Below are positions 61,155 through 64,000 of a stretch of 64,000 bases of DNA, in pieces. This DNA comes from CAIWHR01 sp963813415 (GTDB taxonomy: Bacteria; Pseudomonadota; Gammaproteobacteria; Burkholderiales; Casimicrobiaceae). The position numbers were made by a program, and so were the translations under genes. Under the pieces are notes generated by a model. The model saw only the letters and a list, made by a program, of their open reading frames with translations, was not told where the DNA came from and ran no database searches. How positions within the stretch are numbered: position 1 is the stretch's first letter; every line of letters starts with the position of its first letter. Location: NCBI GenBank assembly GCA_963813415.1, contig CAWEYW010000002.1:248001-312000 (forward strand). Direction: 5' to 3'.

Positions 61155-62384
61155 TCAGCTTCGATAGTCGGCATTGATGCTGACGTACTCGTGGGAGAAG
61201 TCGCAGGTCCACACGGTCGCGACGGCATCACCGCGACCGAGCTGCACGCGAACGGTGATCTCGTCCTGCTTCATCACGCGCTGCCCATCGGCCTCCGCGT
61301 AGCCGCGCGAGCGCCCGCCGCGCTCGACGACGAGCACGTCATCGAGCCAGAACGACACGCCCGCAGGATCGAGATCCGGGGCTGCGGCGTTGCCGATCGC
61401 GCAAACGATTCGTCCGAGGTTGGGATCCGAGGCGAAGAAGGCGGTCTTGACCAGCGGCGAGTGCGCGATGCCGAGCGCCACGCGCCGGCACTCGGAGGCA
61501 TCGCGCCCACCTTCGACCCGCACGGTGATGAACTTGGTTGCGCCCTCGCCGTCGCGCACGATGGCCTGCGCCAGCGTGACGGCGACATCGAGGAGCGCAA
61601 GACGCAGCGGAACGAGGCGCGGATCGGATGCCGATCCGATCGGAGCGACCGGCGCCTTGCCCGACGCGAGCAGCACGAAGCTGTCGTTCGTCGACGTGTC
61701 GCCATCGATCGTCGCGCAGTTGAACGAGACGTCGGCGATCTCGCGCACCAGGCCCTGCAGGACGCCGGAGGCGATCGGTGCATCCGTGGCGATGAACGCG
61801 AGCATCGTCGCCATGTCGGGATGGATCATGCCGGCGCCCTTGGCGATGCCGGTGACCGTGACCGGGCAGCCCTCGACATCGACCCGGCGCGATGCGCCCT
61901 TGGGCACGGTATCGGTGGTCATGATCGCCGACACCGCCGCAAACCAGCCGTCTTCCTTCAATGCAGCCTGCGCCGCGGGCACCGCGGCGAGGACGCGGTC
62001 CAGTGGCAGCGGCTCCATGATGACGCCGGTGGAGAAGGGCAGGACCTGCTCCGGGCGGCAGTGCAACTGCCCGGCAACCGCAGCACAACACGCACGCGCA
62101 TCCGCGATGCCGGCCTCGCCCGTTCCGGCATTCGCATTGCCGGCGTTGACGAGCAGGGCGCGCACCTCGGCCGTTGCGGCGAGGTGCTGGCGACACACGA
62201 GCACCGGCGCCGCGCAGAATCGGTTGCGGGTGAAAACGCCCGCCGCTGCCGCACCGGGTTCGAGCGCGATCAGCAGGACGTCGTCGCGGGACCAGTTCTT
62301 GATATGACCCGCCGCCGTGCCCAGACGCACGCCAGGCACGGGAAGGAGCTCCGAGGCCGCGGGAGGGGTGTAGCCGACGGGCAT
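61155..62384 (-). CDS. argJ: Bifunctional ornithine acetyltransferase / N-acetylglutamate synthase ArgJ
   Basis: ArgJ recycles the acetyl group from N-acetylornithine to glutamate in arginine synthesis. It is 409 aa. The self-cleavage site is KGAGMIHPDMATMLAFIATDA, where the Thr becomes the nucleophile of the beta chain. Also present are LLVNAGNANAGTGEAG, FNCATIDGDTSTNDSFVLLASG, and DPNLGRIVCAIGNA. The C-terminus HEYVSINADYRS is typical. It follows secA by 39 bp on the same strand, a common betaproteobacterial order. Confidence 0.96.
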   Translation of the reverse strand: MPVGYTPPAASELLPVPGVRLGTAAGHIKNWSRDDVLLIALEPGAAAAGVFTRNRFCAAPVLVCRQHLAATAEVRALLVNAGNANAGTGEAGIADARACCAAVAGQLHCRPEQVLPFSTGVIMEPLPLDRVLAAVPAAQAALKEDGWFAAVSAIMTTDTVPKGASRRVDVEGCPVTVTGIAKGAGMIHPDMATMLAFIATDAPIASGVLQGLVREIADVSFNCATIDGDTSTNDSFVLLASGKAPVAPIGSASDPRLVPLRLALLDVAVTLAQAIVRDGEGATKFITVRVEGGRDASECRRVALGIAHSPLVKTAFFASDPNLGRIVCAIGNAAAPDLDPAGVSFWLDDVLVVERGGRSRGYAEADGQRVMKQDEITVRVQLGRGDAVATVWTCDFSHEYVSINADYRS

Positions 62385-62423
62385 TGCGTCAACGCGCGCG
62401 GGGGCTCGGCGTCGCGCTGCGGC

Positions 62424-64000
62424 TCAGCCGAGCTTGCCGTGACACTGCTTGTACTTCTTGCCGGATCCGCAGGGACACGGGTCGTTGCGCCCGACCTTTT
62501 CGCCGGCGCGCACGAACGGCTGGGCCACGGCCTGACCTCCGCCCTGGGCGGCGCCCTCCTCCGCGTCCGCCGTCGCGAGCGCCTCCTCGTAGTCGGCATG
62601 CTGATAGCGCACGTTGGACACCGCGGGCGCCTCCTCGACGGCCTGCACGTCTTCCTGCGTGCGCACCTGCACGGTCAGCACGACCTTGACCACCTCGTGC
62701 TTGATGCGGTCGAGCATGTCCGAGAAGAGCTCGAACGACTCGCGCTTGTATTCCTGCTTCGGGTTCTTCTGCGCATAGCCGCGCAGGTGGATGCCCTGGC
62801 GAAGGTGATCGAGGTTCGCCAGGTGGTCGCGCCACTGCCCGTCGAGGGTCTGGAGCATGAGGCTGCGCTCGAACTGGCGCATGAGCTCGGGCCCGACCAA
62901 CGACTCCTTGTGCGCGTACTGCGCCAGCGCAGCCTCGGCGAGCCGTTCCCGGATCGTTTCCTCCGTCAGCTCCGATTCGTTCTTGACCCAGTCGGCGAGC
63001 GGTGCCTGCATCTGGAAATCAGCGAGGAGGGTGGCTTCCAGTCCGGGAATGTCCCACTGCTCCTCGACGGACTCCGGCGGCACGTAGCGGCGCACGGTTT
63101 CCTCGATCAGGCTCGCGATCATGCTGCGGATCGTTTCCGAGATGTCGCTGGTCTCCAGGAGCTCGTTGCGCTGCTGATAGATGACCTGGCGCTGGTCATT
63201 GGCGACGTCGTCGTACTCGAGCAGCTGCTTGCGGATGTCGAAGTTGCGCGACTCGACGCGGTTCTGCGCCTTGGCGATCGAGCGGTTGACGATCGGATGC
63301 TCGATGGGCTCGCCCTCGGGCATCTTGAGGCGCTGCATGATGCCGCCCAGCCGCTCGCCGCCGAAGATGCGCAGCAGCGGATCCTCGAGCGAGAGATAGA
63401 AACGTGAAGAGCCCGGATCGCCCTGGCGTCCCGAACGCCCGCGCAGCTGATTGTCGATACGCCGCGATTCGTGCCGCTCGGTGCCGACGATGTGCAGCCC
63501 GCCGGCCTTCACCACGTCGTTATGGCGTACCTGCCATTCCTCGCGCATCTTCGCGATCTGCCGCTCCTTCTCTTCGTCCGGCAGATCCGGATCGTCGCGC
63601 AGCTTGAGGATCAGCGGCTCGAGCGTCCCGCCGAGCACGATGTCCGTGCCGCGGCCGGCCATGTTGGTGGCGATGGTGATGACCTTCGGGCGGCCGGCCT
63701 GCGCGACGATCTCCGCTTCGCGTGCATGCTGCTTCGCATTGAGCACCTGATGCGGCAGCTTCTCCTTCTCGAGATAGCCCGAAAGGAGCTCGGAGTTTTC
63801 GATGGACGTCGTGCCGACCAGCACCGGCTGTCCACGCTCGTGGCAGTCGCGCACATCGGCGATGATCGCGTTCACCTTCTCCTGGAAGGTGCGGAACACG
63901 AGATCGTTCTCGTCCTTGCGCACCATCGGCTGGTGCGTCGGGATCACCACGGTCTCGAGATGGTAGATCTGCTGGAACTCGAACGCTTCCGTGTCCGCCG
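62424..64000 (-). CDS. secA: Preprotein translocase ATPase SecA (partial, N-terminus beyond window edge)
   Basis: SecA drives Sec-dependent protein export. Only the C-terminal 525 or so residues are present. The visible part starts ADTEAFEFQQIYHLETVVIPTHQPM in the second nucleotide-binding fold, then GQPVLVGTTSIENSELLSGYL, NMAGRGTDIVLGG, GLHIVGTERHESRRIDNQLRGRSGRQGDPGSSRFYLSLED, the scaffold and wing domains, and the zinc-binding tail VGRNDPCPCGSGKKYKQCHG that contacts SecB. The reading frame is open at position 64000. Confidence 0.97.
   Translation of the reverse strand, partial: ADTEAFEFQQIYHLETVVIPTHQPMVRKDENDLVFRTFQEKVNAIIADVRDCHERGQPVLVGTTSIENSELLSGYLEKEKLPHQVLNAKQHAREAEIVAQAGRPKVITIATNMAGRGTDIVLGGTLEPLILKLRDDPDLPDEEKERQIAKMREEWQVRHNDVVKAGGLHIVGTERHESRRIDNQLRGRSGRQGDPGSSRFYLSLEDPLLRIFGGERLGGIMQRLKMPEGEPIEHPIVNRSIAKAQNRVESRNFDIRKQLLEYDDVANDQRQVIYQQRNELLETSDISETIRSMIASLIEETVRRYVPPESVEEQWDIPGLEATLLADFQMQAPLADWVKNESELTEETIRERLAEAALAQYAHKESLVGPELMRQFERSLMLQTLDGQWRDHLANLDHLRQGIHLRGYAQKNPKQEYKRESFELFSDMLDRIKHEVVKVVLTVQVRTQEDVQAVEEAPAVSNVRYQHADYEEALATADAEEGAAQGGGQAVAQPFVRAGEKVGRNDPCPCGSGKKYKQCHGKLG

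Noticed and set aside
60852..63407. An 851-codon plus-strand open frame opposite DUF815, argJ and secA
   Set aside because: It is antisense to three conserved genes and has no recognisable protein motif; high GC keeps stop codons rare.

Overview
This is a 64 kb GC-rich window, almost entirely coding, from a betaproteobacterium of the Rhodocyclales/Burkholderiales type. The placement rests on three things. It has a Thauera-type ATP-dependent benzoyl-CoA reductase and an Azoarcus-type box pathway. It has betaproteobacterial housekeeping neighbourhoods: pilBCD-coaE-zapD-yacG, secA-argJ, ffh-rpsP-rimM-trmD-rplS and rsmI-lpoA-yraN-diaA-dolP. It also has a Bug/TctC-type binding protein. The organism is probably a facultative anaerobe that uses aromatic acids. 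The species cannot be read from the sequence alone.

Region 1 (1-10265) is the anaerobic benzoyl-CoA branch. On the minus strand, had-oah-dch-bcrC-bcrB-bcrA form one tightly overlapping operon that encodes dearomatisation and ring cleavage; bcrA runs off the left edge. Divergent to it, korA-korB and a ferritin-like protein form an operon for 2-oxoglutarate:ferredoxin oxidoreductase, the likely source of low-potential electrons for the reductase. The 290 bp between them holds a perfect FNR/Anr box (6958-6971) placed about 41.5 bp from plausible start sites on both sides, plus TGCA-containing palindromic DNA.

Region 2 (10329-23587) is uptake, activation and the aerobic branch. A minus-strand operon carries a DUF4863 protein, benzoate-CoA ligase, a Liv-type ABC importer (livK-H-M-G-F) and an alpha/beta hydrolase. 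Divergent to it, boxR-boxC-boxB-boxA encode the benzoyl-CoA sensor/repressor and the aerobic epoxidation pathway. Near-palindromic sites overlap the likely -10 elements in the gap and are candidate BoxR operators. One CoA ligase and one importer could therefore feed either the reductive or the oxygen-dependent route.

Region 3 (23588-36847) is more accessory in character. It has a PEP-CTERM gene remnant, an ATP-grasp protein overlapping a methyltransferase-like/GT2 fusion, and hemN with a possible FNR/DNR box. A small membrane protein follows. A Bug-type binding protein, polysaccharide deacetylase and gamma-glutamyltransferase-family operon is headed by a frameshifted Gfo/Idh oxidoreductase. 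An ACT-domain protein, an AI-2E family permease and SelO complete the region.

Region 4 (36994-64000) is core genome: asnS, MOSC, rsmI, lpoA, yraN, diaA, dolP, the heptose adenylyltransferase, tusA, thioredoxin, an AEC permease and a J-RDD-TPR membrane protein. These are followed by the ribosome/SRP operon, a ypjD-like gene, corC-like, pilBCD-coaE-zapD-yacG, a Nudix/ThiE-like fusion, a DUF815 ATPase, argJ, and secA running off the right edge. I saw no tRNA, rRNA, CRISPR array, insertion sequence or prophage gene.
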